A stretch of DNA of 64,000 nucleotides from Crotophaga sulcirostris (taxonomy: Eukaryota; Chordata; Aves; Cuculiformes; Crotophagidae). The notes under the pieces are model-generated. The model saw only the letters and a list, made by a program, of their open reading frames with translations. It had not been told where the DNA came from and did no database searches. Positions 34,943 through 48,362 of the stretch are shown piece by piece; position 1 is the stretch's first letter; each line of letters opens with the position of its first letter. The translations under genes were made by a program, and so were the position numbers. The DNA lies in the NCBI GenBank assembly GCA_013397455.1, contig VYZB01000194.1, positions 1,507,930-1,571,929 of the forward strand. Reading direction: 5' to 3'.

Positions 34943-37900
34943 GTGAATACTTGGCACAGAGAGTTACACTATCGTGATGCTGATACTGCGACACAGTTCA
35001 AAACCCCTGAGAGACCATGTCATCCTGAAGAAATAAGTTTGCATGTAGAAGTGTAAAAGCAATGAACTGGGAGAGGGGATCTTTGCTTTCACCCTACATG
35101 TGAGGTTACCTTTCACGTAAGGTCGACCATACCTCCCATGAAAACAAGAGGAGTTCTGGAGCTGAAAATTAGAGAATGCCACATTACAAAAGCAATGATA
35201 CATGGATAAGCATTAGAAAGCAACAGCAAAAAAGACACTTAGCAGGGGAATGGACAAACTCAGCTTCAGGACCCTAATTGCAATACAGCACCAAACCTGA
35301 GTAAGACCAACCAACCATCCCTGATTCACAAAGAGAAGCCAACAAAAGACAGAGGAGCCACAGCTGCCCACCCCTCCTCACGCTCTTATCAGGTGAAAAA
35401 TGAGTTGGTATGTCTCTCCTGCACTCTTTTATCCACCTCAAGGCAGAAGTGGTTGTATTACTGATACATCAAGCTTCAACATCTGCCACCCCAGCAAATT
35501 GGTTTGGACTGCTTACTTGAGAAAGTAGCAGAAGGGAGAGCTATAGAAGAAGGATAATCTCTGGAGCCATTCAATTTGCATCCATCTCGCTGGAAGAAAG
35601 AGCACTTACAGAAGTCATTTTAGTTTTCTGAATGTCTTTCTCCCTTCTCCCCCCGCATCCAAGCAGCTTTTTTTTTTTTCCCAAACACAAAGTGGTGGCT
35701 GACTCTTCCTGTGCATTTCTGCAGCACTTTTCAGCACCTACTGCTGCAATGAAAATTAAGTTTCTAAGGAGGAGAAAATCCATAAAGCAGCAAAACTGAG
35801 CAGAGCAATTGCCAAAAAGTTGTTCACTGAGCCATCACAGAGCTACAAATATTTGAAAAATCTGAGTAGCTCATGTTTTTATACAAATTTGCCTTGTAGT
35901 CATGAGTTTAATTCAACAGCTTAGTCACACTATGCTCCCTTATTGTTACACTAACTTTTAAAATATTGGTGGGTTTGTTTGGATAAGATACACCTCATCG
36001 ATCACAACATGTTAATAACTACACTAAAATTAAGAACTTCCCAGGTTGTCACACAGCACTTAATTATTGCCATGTCTTCCCAGAGAATGGATTTCCCCTT
36101 ACACTCTTTCTGTCTGTTCACAGCTGAGTGACTCATCCTCTTAGCCTGAAAAAGTTTGTACACTCAAGTCCAAAAATTTTTATCCAAGCTTTCATTTGTT
36201 TTAAACAGAGGAGTAGCAGTGTAAAGACTAAACTACTTCCCTTTTGCAGCTGTGAAAAGGCTTTATTTCCCATTATACATCATTATTTCTTCTTCAGTTG
36301 GTAGACTATCCCTATTCAGCGTCTTCATAACCATTTACAATATATCTCAGATCATATTTGTAAAACAGCCTGTAGCTACCAAATTTTGCTTGTCTGACAT
36401 CTTTGATAACTGATACGTCTTACTGGCTGTTTGATATGGCCAATTGAGTTACAGTTGAGTTTAAAAGGGTCTTAATTCATCCTCCCAAAATCTGTCCCTG
36501 GGAGAGATTATATACTGATTCTTAAGTAAATAAGCATTTCTCCAAAAACTGTAAACACCACCAACTAACAATAGTTATGTTTTGTTGGGGATTTTTTTAG
36601 ACAAGAAAAAAATGCTAAATTTTCTGAAGGAAATTCTTTAACTGAAAAGGAATCAATGGGTACAGAGTTTTCTGTGTTAGGGCCTCAAAATGTACTAATG
36701 CATTTTTTCATGTACTATTCATATATCATATATTAAATGCAATAATTTACAAAACAAGTTTCAATATAAAGATACATATATGCCAAAGCTAGTGCGTTCT
36801 ATTGCAGACACATCCTAGGTAGCTGCAGACAATCTGAAAGTGATTCCTACTGCAGCTGTAGCTGATTCAATAGAAGACAATTTTCACCACGATACAGGTG
36901 AGGTGACCCTTTAGAGATCTGCCAGATGCATCACTCTGAATACTATGTATGGAGCTTCTAATGATGTATTTGTCCAGAAGTTAGGACATTTTGATTTTTA
37001 AAATTATTTTGAAAATGGGAAAAAAATCCTGCATCTTAAGAAGACTACTGCAAAATCGAAGCACATCAGAGATCTTATTTCAGTGGATTGTTTTGTTTAT
37101 GAGACACAGTGACATAAACGACAAATTATTCTCAGACATAGACAAACAAAGCTCACTGACTCCAAGCTGAACTATATGTTCCATAAACCTCTTAAAAATC
37201 CATGCTATTTCTAAATTAAAGACATGATACAAATGATTTGGGGCATTTGCACACTGGAAAAAACTGTTCAGATTCCCATAAGTCAGTCTTAAGTCTTGGC
37301 AGAAGTAGATGTCACAATCATAATTATCAATATTACAGATACCAAAATCCAGATTTTTTTTGTTGGTACTTCATTGTGAATTTTTCAAAAACAAGTACAT
37401 GACCAGTCTATAAGTGTGGCAGGAATAATTCTAAATTTCTATAATTTTTCTAACTGAAATCATCTTTACATTTTCATAAAACTAGAGAAGATCTTTCAAA
37501 ACATAAGACCAACTAAATACCTCTGACCTGATCATTTGATGAATGATTTTATCAGCACACACCTCTTCCAGTCTTCACTTCTGTTCAAAAAACTGTTTGG
37601 GAAATTGTTAAATAGAAGTATTAGCTGTTACGTATGTATGGTTTTCTATAAATAAATATATCTTTCTATAAATAAGTATACATATGTAAATATAAGTGTA
37701 ATTGATACATTAGTACACACACTTAGCCACATGTCTTAATACAGATTACACGTCTATGAAGAATTAGTCATAGAATTATCTCATATATGTTAAACTATAT
37801 TTTACCGTATCTAAAAAATAAATAGGTATCATATCATGAGAGTAGAGGAACATCATGTGATAAGTTTGCAGAGCTTTTGCTTCTCTAATGACAATTAATG

Positions 37901-38754
37901 CTTTAGTGAACACTAAAACAAAAACTAAATGACCAAGCTTAAGTTACAAATTATCTTTCAGAAATTTTTGTGCTGTTTCTGCAAGTCAGTTTATTTTTAA
38001 TTTTTAGAATAGGTTCAAAAAAATGCTTGATGGGTCTGCAAAATGTTGGGTATTGTCCCCAGGATGCCTGTCTATTATTCCTTTTCGACAAGGAAACTCT
38101 TATTCCCTTGAAGCTTTATCAGCTGCATCTCTCTGCTCATGGCTTTCTATATGACATTTCAACAAAGTCTTCTATCGACAATAAATTATGCTATACTGCC
38201 TGGATGTTTTCAGTATACTTGAATTGAATTAAAGTGTAATTTTACTACAGGAATAATAAATCCCTTAGGAACAAGTCTACAAAGAATTAATAATCCCTGC
38301 CTCTCCTCCCCCCCAAGTTGCAATCATTTTCATTGTTTACTTTAAATTGAAATGGTACAGCATCTGTCTTCTGATTTCTATTTGATAATGACATTGCAAT
38401 CTAGTGGAAAACAGAAAAATGTTTTCAAGCATCTGTTATGAAAAAAATCCATTGATATTAACTAAAAGAGTGATTTAGAGCAGAACTTGCTTATTGAGAC
38501 CGAACGAAAGAAAATGATACTTGTTCAAGAGCAACTTGTTTTTGTGAACAGACATCTCAGTGGATGGGAAAGATATTCAGCAGGGGCAATGTAGTTTAGT
38601 ATAAGATTATTGTGAGTGTCTTAGAGGTACAATATGATACCTTCTTCAGCTACAAGTATAGACTGTGTTGGAACCTAGGAGTTACACATAATTAATTCTC
38701 TTGGGACGTGATATTTTTATTGTGAGATATGCAGAACTAAGTTATAGAAGAAAC
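34943..38754. other. AT-rich DNA, no gene seen
   Basis: No repeat family or exon is recognised. The first 800 bp are somewhat less A/T-rich. A T-run follows 'ccccgcatccaagcagc' near 35,650-35,680. A short duplicated segment 'tttctataaataa' lies at about 37,642 and 37,663. Confidence 0.5.
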
Positions 38755-39643
38755 ATCACAGCATCATGCAATGGTTTGTGTTGGCTGTCTCGAATCACCT
38801 CCCTGTCCTCCATGTGCTTTAGCGTGGTTTCCAGGAGGATCTGTTCCATGATCTTCCCAGGCACGGAGGTGAGGCTGAGAGGTCGGTACTTCCCAGGGTC
38901 CCCCTTTGTACCCTTTTTAAAAATGGGCACAATGTTGCCCTTCTTCCAGTCACCAGGACTTCCCCTTACTGCCATGACTTTTCAAATACGATGGAGAGTG
39001 GCTTGGCAACCACATCAGCCAATTCCCTGAGGACTCTGGGATGTACCTCATCAGGTCCCATAGACCCGTCTTCAGTTTCCTCAGGTGGTCATGAACCTGG
39101 CCTTCTCCTGCAGTGGGAGGGAAAATACCCCCTGGTGCCCATTTTGTTGTTCATTGACCCAGGAGGGCTGAGGAGAGCGGTGGCCAGTGAACACTCAGCC
39201 TTCTCATCTGTTGATGTGAGGTCACCATTTTTGCTCATCAGTGGGGGCGGTGCTTTCTTTAACCTTCCTTTTCTGATTGATGTACCTGTAGAAGCCCTTC
39301 TTGTTATTCTTTGCTTCTCTTGCCAAGTTCAGCTCCAGCTACACCTTGGCCCTCCTGATCCCATCCCTACACAACCGGGCAGCAACCCCTCACTCTTCCC
39401 AGGTTCCCTGTCCCTGTTTGCACTGCCTGTGCAGTTCCCTCTTGCTCTTCAGTTTCACCAGCAGGTCTCGACTCAGCCACGCTGGTCTCTTCCATTCCCT
39501 ACCTGATTTCCTACATCTGGGGACTGAGCGCTCTTGTGCTCTGTGCAAAGCATCCTGAAGTATTTGCCAGTTCTGTTCCGTTCCCTTATCCCTGAGGACC
39601 ATTTCCTAGGGGATCCTACTGAGCAACTCCCTGAAGAGCTGGA
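38755..39643 (-). mobile_element. CR1 LINE internal block (linker and start of reverse transcriptase), both ends missing
   Basis: Read on the minus strand, this covers the region before and at the start of the CR1 reverse transcriptase. From high to low coordinates: 'AWLSRDLLVKLKSKRELHRQ' and 'CKQGQGTWEE' (about 39,460-39,390); a decayed linker through 39,100; then a clean frame '[20 protein letters not shown]', '[20 protein letters not shown]' and '[13 protein letters not shown]' (38,975-38,770). It stops before the catalytic aspartates. There is no 3' untranslated region or tail. This is unusual, because reverse transcription from the 3' end normally keeps the 3' part. It is likely a remnant after deletion or recombination. 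The endonuclease domain is also absent. Confidence 0.93.
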
Positions 39644-40629
39644 AGTAGTCTATGCATCAGTTTCTCTACAGGATTTTTTTCAGCTTTTCACTAAAGCCTA
39701 TTAAATAGATATTGATCATGTTTTAATATTTTAGCTGTCTTACTTGAATTTAGAACGTGGGACAAACCTGATTTACTTTAAATAAAACAAAAATGTCTAA
39801 CATTTTTCCAAGAGATTACTTACAGTCTCAAGAAAGTGTAGAACGTGGTCAACACAGTCGATAACTACAGTATTTGTTATGGAGAGGAAGAAGTCACAAT
39901 TGACCAGCAAGATGTATATTTCTGCCAGCTATGCTTTTGTACAAGCATTCTTACCCAGGAAAAGCATAACAGGATAACATAACAGCATACTACAGTTAGA
40001 ATAGATTGTACTATTTTTGTATTAATGTCATTGTATTATTTTTGTATATTTACACACATTAGACCCATTAATACCTTGCTTTGCCCACAACTCTGTGGAT
40101 CAGATCTCAGCTCTAGGGATCAGGCCCTGAATGATAGACTTACACATGATATGTATATAAAATTGAAAATCTGCTTAGAGCTGAAAAAATAACTGAAGAT
40201 ACAGTATTTGGAAAATGCCATTTCCTGCCTTTGAATCATCACATTGATATTTAATGACACATATACCCTACAAGACAGGTAGAGGAAATTGTTTATTATT
40301 ACTGATTTGGAGAGCTTTTGCTCCCTTCATTTTGCTATTCCTTTGTGTAATACATTTCTTCACTGTTTTTGACTTCTTGTTCAATGCTGAAATAAACTCG
40401 TACATTATCTTTTCCAGCAGTTTACTGTGTCATCACTGATTCTTGCTTGATCTAATCCCTCCCTCTTCTCTTTTGTAGACATTAAAGATAAAATCTGCTT
40501 TCTCTCTACTTATTGTTACCTTGGGTTTGGCAGAAAGGTCAAATTAAAAACAAAACAGCACCCTCACATTTTGTATATCTATAAAATGCCTCCTAACCAT
40601 GCAATAAGTACACTTTGTGATTACCTTTA

Positions 40630-40730
40630 GTATCACACAGTATCACAGTATCACAAGGTTGGGAAGGACCTCTGAGATCATCAAGTCCAACCTATAAGCC
40701 AACACTAACACCATCCCATCATCTAAACTT
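40630..40730 (-). mobile_element. CR1 LINE 3' end, TATCACAG tail
   Basis: A severely truncated copy: a tail with three TATCACA-type units, the first altered, then 'aaggttgggaaggacctctg', 'gatcatcaagtccaacctat' and 'aacactaacaccatcccatc', ending at 'atctaaac'. It has the same 3' block as the copy at 34.3 kb. Confidence 0.95.
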
Positions 40731-40950
40731 TAGGTAGATGTTATTTTAAATGTCTTCTGGTCAAATATTTATTTTCAAAAAATATATATTAAAATGAATT
40801 ATCCACGAATAATGAGTCTAGATTCCTCAGAATATATTGGTCATAAAAGGTCTGAGGAGATATTTAAATATACAATATAGGGTACATATTTGGCAAGAAA
40901 ACCATTATAAAAGGTAACAAGGCAGCAGTTAAGTCTATTACAGAGGATTT

Positions 40951-41197
40951 AGAATTATAGAATCATAAAATCACAGAACGGTTTGGTTGGAAGGGACCTT
41001 AAAGCCCATCCAGTTCCACTCCCTTGCTGTGGGCAGGGACATCTCCCACTGGATCAAGGGACTCCAGGCCCCATCCAACCTGGCCTTGAACAGCTCCAGA
41101 GAGGGGACACCACAGCTTCCCCGGGCAACATGGGCCAGGGCCTCACCACCCTCAGTGTGAGGAATTTCTTCCTAATGTCTAATCTGAATTTCTGAAT
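40951..41197 (-). mobile_element. CR1 LINE 3' end, octamer tail
   Basis: Tail in complement ('agaattatagaatcataaaa'), then 'tttggttggaagggacctta', 'ccttgctgtgggcagggac', 'catccaacctggccttgaac' and 'gtgaggaatttcttcctaat'. The 'gtgggcagggacatctccca' segment identifies a lineage different from its neighbour 220 bp to the left. It is truncated at about 245 bp. Confidence 0.95.
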
Positions 41198-44100
41198 CAA
41201 TGCAGAAACAGCACAAAATACTCTGAAAGATAATTTTTAACTTATTGAATCCTTGGTCATTTTGATTTTGTTTTAATGGTGGTCACTAAAGCATTAATTC
41301 TTTTCCTTACACTCCAGTTTTTTTTACTAGATGCTGTAATGCTACTGTTGAAAAATAAATTATTTTCTTTTGCATATTTTATTGAATTTGGAGGATGGAG
41401 AAAAAAATAATTAAAAGCAAAACCCTGTGTAACATTTTTAGCCTGAGTTTAAAGAAAATATTAATATATTCACCCAAAGCTATTCATTACTTGGCTTCAT
41501 TTGAATTATTTGAAAAACAAAATCCTTAGGAAATAAAGTACAAAAATCTGAAGATCCAGGATGGAATAACCTGCAAATCCACCAATAATGTTCAAAACAA
41601 ACAGTTCCTGATTACTCTCTGATTTCTGGAATCTGCTCATTCTGACTGTGTGTTTAGGTTAATAGGCCAACTGCTTCACTTTTCTGATTTTTAAACACAC
41701 AAAAAAAGTATGCATACATATTATATTACATCCAGTGGAATCCCATTACATCATTAATGTTCTTAACTGATACAAAATCTGTATACAATGCACATGAATT
41801 TCATAAATTCCATTTTTAAAAGCACATTTTAGCATTCAGCAGGTTACTTATGTAAATCTATATGAGTTTTCATATGACTCTTAAAGGAAATAGAGGAACA
41901 AGTCACTAACAGTTCCATATATGTCAATACCATAAGGTGTTATTTTAATTCATTAGCACATTTTGATGTCCTGTGAATGAAATCATAAATACCATTGACA
42001 CTTTGAGTTATTCTGTTCACCTTTAAAGTGGTGAAAATTTGCCTTCTGAAAATTCTCATTAGTTCTAAATGAATATTGCTTCATTCTGTATCACATTTGG
42101 GACAGAAAGACCTTGCACAATACAGGCTGGCAATGATAAGAACGGGTTCAAAATTATTTACAGGGATGCGTGCCTATTAATAACTCAAAAATACTTTCTT
42201 AAGTCCCTTAACACAAAATTGCACAATACCTGTTTGAAGGAGCATGAGAATGCCACATAAGCTTTGCTGATATTTCAGTATATGTAAGCTTTAAAAAGAA
42301 ATTTAAAAGGTACTTTATCCGATATTCAGTGAGCAGAAATTGAGCACAAATTCTTAGGGGAATGCCAAGTCTGCATTCTAATATTTAGTAGCTATTACTG
42401 AGGCAACAGGACAATCTCACCTGCAATGATTAATTGACTTATTGTCACAGTATAAAGAATAACAAAAAATATCCTAATGCTATTTGTTATTAATTCTCAG
42501 AGATTCATGCATACATACAATATAAATTTCATCACTCTCCTGGTAATTTCTCTTTCTTCTGTTCTTCCTTCTTTCATCCACTCACTAGACTCATACATAT
42601 CCAGGTTAAAAGAGAGGATTATTTTATATCAAGGCTTTCAGTACAAAAATACGTTGACACTGTATCCCACTTCCTAGGAACTTCTTCAGGTTACCCAAAA
42701 TGTAGAATGCAACACAGATAGTCACAGTGTGTCTAGCAGAAAATCTGAGGCATTTTTTGCAAGTTCTGAGCCCTTTATCTTCACTTGTTTTTTTAAATTA
42801 ATCACTCATATCCCTATGGAGGAAAGAAAAACTGTCTTGGACAGTCTTGTGCTTGTGACAGACTGGGTGTTTTCCATAAAAATCCTCATATATGTGCAAT
42901 AAATACTGGGGTCTTACCATGGTGTTGAAAATCCAGAACATGTCTTAATTCTTTTTAACAAATTCATCAAATCCCTGTTTCATTAGAGCAACTTGGTCCA
43001 ATAAACATCATGACGACTTGTCACTGATCTTTATTGTACCCACAGAAATAAATAGGCAGAAGCTATGTCACAAAAGAAAAACTTTTATTTTATAAAAGTA
43101 TAGAATGTGAGACAGGTAACTACTTGAGCCAGAGTTGCCACAGACATCAGTCTGTTTAACCATTAAGACAATCAAGATTATATGCTGCTTAAACTTGACT
43201 TTACAATAGGATTGACTAAAAACCCAGTCACTATGACATATCTGAAGTCAGACACACATAACTGAGATTTTGGTCCCCTTAAAAATCTCTTCACACATAT
43301 TCTTTCTGCTATGAAAATGAAAGGGATCTGTTTTTTACTTTCCATGCAGCTTTGCACTGCACAGCAGTTGCTAGAAAGCTACTTGCTACTGCTGGTTTAG
43401 AAGAGTTTTTTAAAGTTTAGTTGCTATCTTTTCATCTTCCAGGCTCTCAACATTTTTCAAAAGCCTAGTGACAAGCTTTTGAGCCGAGGAGACAAGATAT
43501 CCCCATAAGGGAACCCATGAGATTCCTCCCTGCTGGAGGGAGGGAACTGTGGAAGTGGACCTACAGGGCCAGACACTGCCCAGCATTCTTCTCCTCAATG
43601 CTGCCGCAGCATGGCATCCCTTTTTGTGGATCCTTCCAGCCTATTCTGCTACCAGTGAAGTTCAGGAGAGGAGAGGAGGAAAGGAGAAGTTACGAAGAAT
43701 GGAGAAAAGGCAGCAAATATTGCAGTTTGTTCTGAAAACTGCTTCCACTTGCTCCCAAAGCCAAATACCATGTACACAAGAAAATTTAGATTTTAAAAGT
43801 GCAAATGAAAACAGTATTATAACATATTTGGTGGAGGGCTAAATTTCCTGGCAGTAGCTTAAAAAATTATTTGATCACCCTTGCAGCAGTAAAGTTTTTA
43901 AGATCCTTTTCGAATTAATACATTGTGGGTAAAAAACCTCTTATACATACATCAATAAATTCGTTATGATAAATACTGATGTGCACTTTCATTACACATA
44001 GAATCGCTGCAGAAGTTCGCCATGTAAAATTTCAAACACCTCCTGGACACAGTCTTTTTGCTTCAAAATAAAAAGTTTTAATAGTTTCCAGATCTCCCTA

Positions 44101-47100
44101 ATTGTCTCTAAGTTAAATTTCTTTATTGATTTCAAATTACCTGCATAAGGTCAAGAAACAAACAAACAGATTATTTTTCTCTGGTATTTGATAAATCCTT
44201 ACATAATGTTAATTGAGCCTAATCTACTAAAAATCCTTACCTTCTTACTGCATAGTCCTTTAAGGGGGAATTTCCAGGTTCTACTTAGTGATCCAACAAA
44301 TATATCAGTAATAAATGAGGGCCTATGGGCAAGAAACTCAACTGTCTAATTTCCCCAAATAACAACAGAACTTGCAAACTGAGTATTAAAACGTCTGGAA
44401 ATTGGAAAGAACAATATATTAAGGCCAGCACAGAAGTCCATTACACAAAAAGATGAGAAAAATATATAAGGCTCCATGTAGAAACATAACCCTTTCCATT
44501 AATGAGTCTCATAGTATTGCTATGTTAATATATTAAATGACTATTAAAATCCCTTCCACAAAGAAGTAATTTCCAGTAGATGGTTTAGCTTACTGTACAA
44601 AAAAATTAATCAGCAGTTAATATTGTAGCTTCATTCTCTAAGAGAAAGTTATGAGCAAAGTTACTTAGCTTGTATTGTGAGCCTTTTTATCAGTATTGAA
44701 GAAAAGGAAAGTCCTTATTCAGGATGGAAAGGTTTAAAAATTTGTGTGCGTATTTGGGAGTGGAGAAAGTGATGCAGAAGTGCCTTAAAAGTAGCAGTTA
44801 AGCAACAAGTAGTATAAGAGAAAAAATATTTCCTCCTAAAGTTTGAGAGTTGTTAGTACAATATTTTCTGTAGCACTAAAATAATCTTCACAGCACTGTA
44901 TGTGTGTTAGATACCTCTGGGTTTACACTTGCAAAATGCAGAAAAACAGCAAGACCAACACAAGTGCCAATGCTCCTGCACCTATCTCACCCACGCAGAG
45001 TCCCACTCCTGACGCCAGTGGTGACTGGCAGACACAGTTAAATTCTGAACATGGTAAATTCTGAACATGGTAAATGGCACAGTCTGAGCTCAGTCCATCC
45101 TCACATGCCCAGGATCCTGTGGAGCCAAGCCAGGAATTGTGTGTATCTCATATACATCTGTATAGAGCTTGGACTCCAGAACAATTTTTTTTAAAAAAAA
45201 TCCAAATTTCCATTCAAGTGAAAAAAATTTAAGTGGTTTAAGACTCCCAGTAACACATTTTCTGTTCTTATATTGGAAGAATAAAAAGAGGAAAAAAAAT
45301 AAGAATATAGATTGAAAACTGTAAATTAATGGAAAATTATTGGTGTTGCTGTTAGATGACATATTATATAGCTTCTACGATTATTTTATTTCTACATCCT
45401 TTTAGAATTCTCTGAAACATTTAACAAAATAGTCAATCAAGGATAATTTGTGAATTAATTTGTTGAGCATTTGAGCTTCTTTTGAGAAACATTTGTACAA
45501 GAAACTAATGAAGAAATCTGGTGTTTCCTGTTATGGAGTAACATCGCATCAGATTATTAGAAAACTAAGTGAAAAATGCTCAGTGTTCATCCTGGAAGAA
45601 AATCAATAGTGATGGTAATTTCAGAAGCAAACAATTCTCATGATAACTTCTGGATTAAAGATGAGGTGGTTTCTGAAGTACTCAAGAACAGCTAAGCTTT
45701 ATTAATTTATTGCAATCTATAGATGAAATTAAGCAAATAATTAAAAGAAAAATTAATTTAGCAGTTCAGAATTCATCTCATGACATAATGTCCTGAAAGC
45801 CAGATCAAACCATACATTTTATCCATATGATTAATTTTCACAAATAAAAATCAGCTCTGGAGGACTTATATTCTAATTCAAAGAAGGGGGCAAAAGTTGA
45901 ATTTATCCATCTGTGAATAAAATATTTTAATGTTTATACTTTTCTTTCATATTTATCTTCTTAACTTATAATTTTACAAAATATCACTTGTGTAGTGGAA
46001 GATAAATCTCACAATTAGAAAATATCCTGAGAGCATTATTGTCTGTTACACTATAAATAAATTGCTTTTCCCCTTACTTGTAAATTCTTTTAAATTCTGA
46101 AAAGAATTTATGTCTGTACCATGAATTAACACTAGGTATCTGTGGCTTTATCCTGCAGAAGGATCAGTAGCCTTCCAGCAGAGCATTTTAATCAGTTTTC
46201 AGACATTCCTACCTCTCTTCACACAGGGTTATATGTTTAAATTAGATTTATATTTATTGTACATCTAGGGTCATGCTAGTGTGCAGGAAAAGTGCAATGA
46301 GGTAAACTGAATTCAACAGAGTTGAACTTACCATAAAGATATTTTTGCTACAAAATGTACCTTCTCTCCCTTTCCACTCCAGAAACATACCATTAAGACT
46401 TCAGCTTTTACGTGAATACTCATTTCTACAAAGAAATATGAAAAGACCAGACTCATTGTTATCCACTAACCTGCAAGAACATTTCAGTGACAGAAAACTC
46501 AAAGCTTAGGGGAATCTCTAACAACACGTGTAGGCTGATATCCCCCATAAATACCAGCCTGAAGTCAGAGTAAGTTGCATCTTTTAATATCTTAACTCCT
46601 AGCATTTCTCAACAATGCTGTTTATCACACACTTACACCTCACTGAACAGGCTAGCAAACACCAGGACACTTTAACCTTGGCTTACAGGCGAGATTTGGA
46701 CAGCAATCAATTACTGCAAGAGAAGAAAGTCTTTCCCACATTCTGAGGTTTAGAGAGCCCTTGCAGTAATTTTGAACTATTTCTTTTAGGAAGGAGAAAG
46801 CAAAGTGAAGCAAAACTAAAAGCACTTGGAGGTAAACATTCTGATAGCAATGGCTGAGTTCCAGATGGCACAGCACTAGGATAAGCCTGACTTTTGTTAT
46901 GCACACATATTATCTACAGTATCAATTCAAATTTTTGTTCAGAACAGATGTCATTTTTTATGGGTTTTGTTGTTAGTTTTCCGTAGTATAATTTCTAAAT
47001 GGCAAAAACATAGGCAAAACACACTTGCTGTGAACCTTTAACTCATATATCTTTCTTACTTCACATGCTTTCTTTTCACCTCTTAGCACTTTAAAGTAGA

Positions 47101-48362
47101 AGGCACTGTTTAGTGTAAGATAATGACTGAGGTCCTTATCATAAAAAAGCAATCTGAGATACTTACACGTATTTTGTCAGTTTCCTTTTACACCGTTCAA
47201 ATAAATTTTTAGTAAGATGTGCTTTGCCTGTATATTGGCAGTTTAGGAGGGCTGCTGAAAAGTAAAGGGTTTCAGGTGAAATGAATTTAGGTCTTTACTG
47301 AGAGGAAAACACAGCAAATAGTTATAAATCTAGTAAAATCACTTTTCTGTAGATGAGCAGGTTTCAAGATACATAGGCCTTGTTCACAAAGCAAATTCTG
47401 ACAAAAGCATTCTTTGACTCTTCGTGCAAAGATACTTGTCTCTGCACAAAAAAAAAAAATTACTCAATTAAGTCAGTGAATCCTCAGCTGCATGTAGGAA
47501 ATCTTGCAGGAGAAAGGCTGCAGAAAAAAAAAACAACTGTATGATCATGTCCTTCATGCAAACATATAAAATCAATGAGACCACAATCCGACTGCTCACA
47601 CTATTTTCCTGGGATCTCATTTTAAGTAATATTCATACACCATCAGTTTGAAGTTGACCACTGATCTGTCAGCCAAAAAAACTAGTTTTGCCATATAATT
47701 TTATATCTTCAGTGGAAATTAGGACTACTAAGACACGGGCTTCAAATCAAAGATATAATAATGTAAACAGGCAATTCAACCACATAATGAAATGAGTTAT
47801 CAAGTCTCTAAATCAAGAGAGATAGAGAAAACATTGAAACCCAAGCTTTCTGAGCATTGTTACCACTGAAGTGTGCTATCTAAAAAGTCTTAAGTACTAG
47901 GCTTTCCAACTTTAAAATGATACCTTACAAGAGAAAACATTTTAAAACTTCAGCTCTAACACATCAGTAAGACTGTACACATTCTTATAGTTCTAGATAT
48001 ATACACACTCCCTAAAATGTTTTATATAGGTTGCATCATCAAATAAAAATTATATCATAAAGAAGATTGTGTCAAAAGCAAACTGTTAGCAATAATAGAA
48101 TAGAAACTAATGAGGGCCGATAGAATGGGGGGGGGTTATTTTGGTCTTTTTGAGTGTTTTTTACTTTGCACTAGTGCCATCACTATAAGTAGATACAACT
48201 TTAGCAAGTTTGACACTTTTCATTCTGAAATGAGAAATAATGTACAAAAAAATCTAACTGTAGGGAGTTAAGAGAGGGTTCTTGTGATACAGAATGTGAG
48301 TGACAGGTTCTCTTTTAAACATTTATTAAATCCATGCATCTATGGATTAATAAATCCTTCAG
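41198..48362. other. AT-rich DNA, no gene seen
   Basis: No transposable element is recognised in this 7.2 kb. A less A/T-rich block at about 43,480-43,720 contains two overlapping plus-strand frames (43,517-43,735 and 43,549-43,842), and another lies at 46,650-46,880. Neither has a recognisable domain. A short tandem duplication at 45,039 is listed separately. Confidence 0.45.
45039..45075 (+). repeat. 16-bp tandem duplication
   Basis: 'taaattctgaacatgg' occurs twice in perfect tandem (45,039-45,054 and 45,055-45,070), followed by a partial third unit. The identity of the units suggests a recent slippage event. Confidence 0.95.

Noticed and set aside
38991..39558. Plus-strand frames of 171 and 85 codons
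   Set aside because: They are antisense to the CR1 block at 38,755-39,643, where the minus strand encodes known reverse-transcriptase blocks.
43480..43720. GC-richer block suspected to be an LTR
   Set aside because: No LTR block order, borders or polyadenylation pattern could be recognised, so it is left as unexplained DNA.
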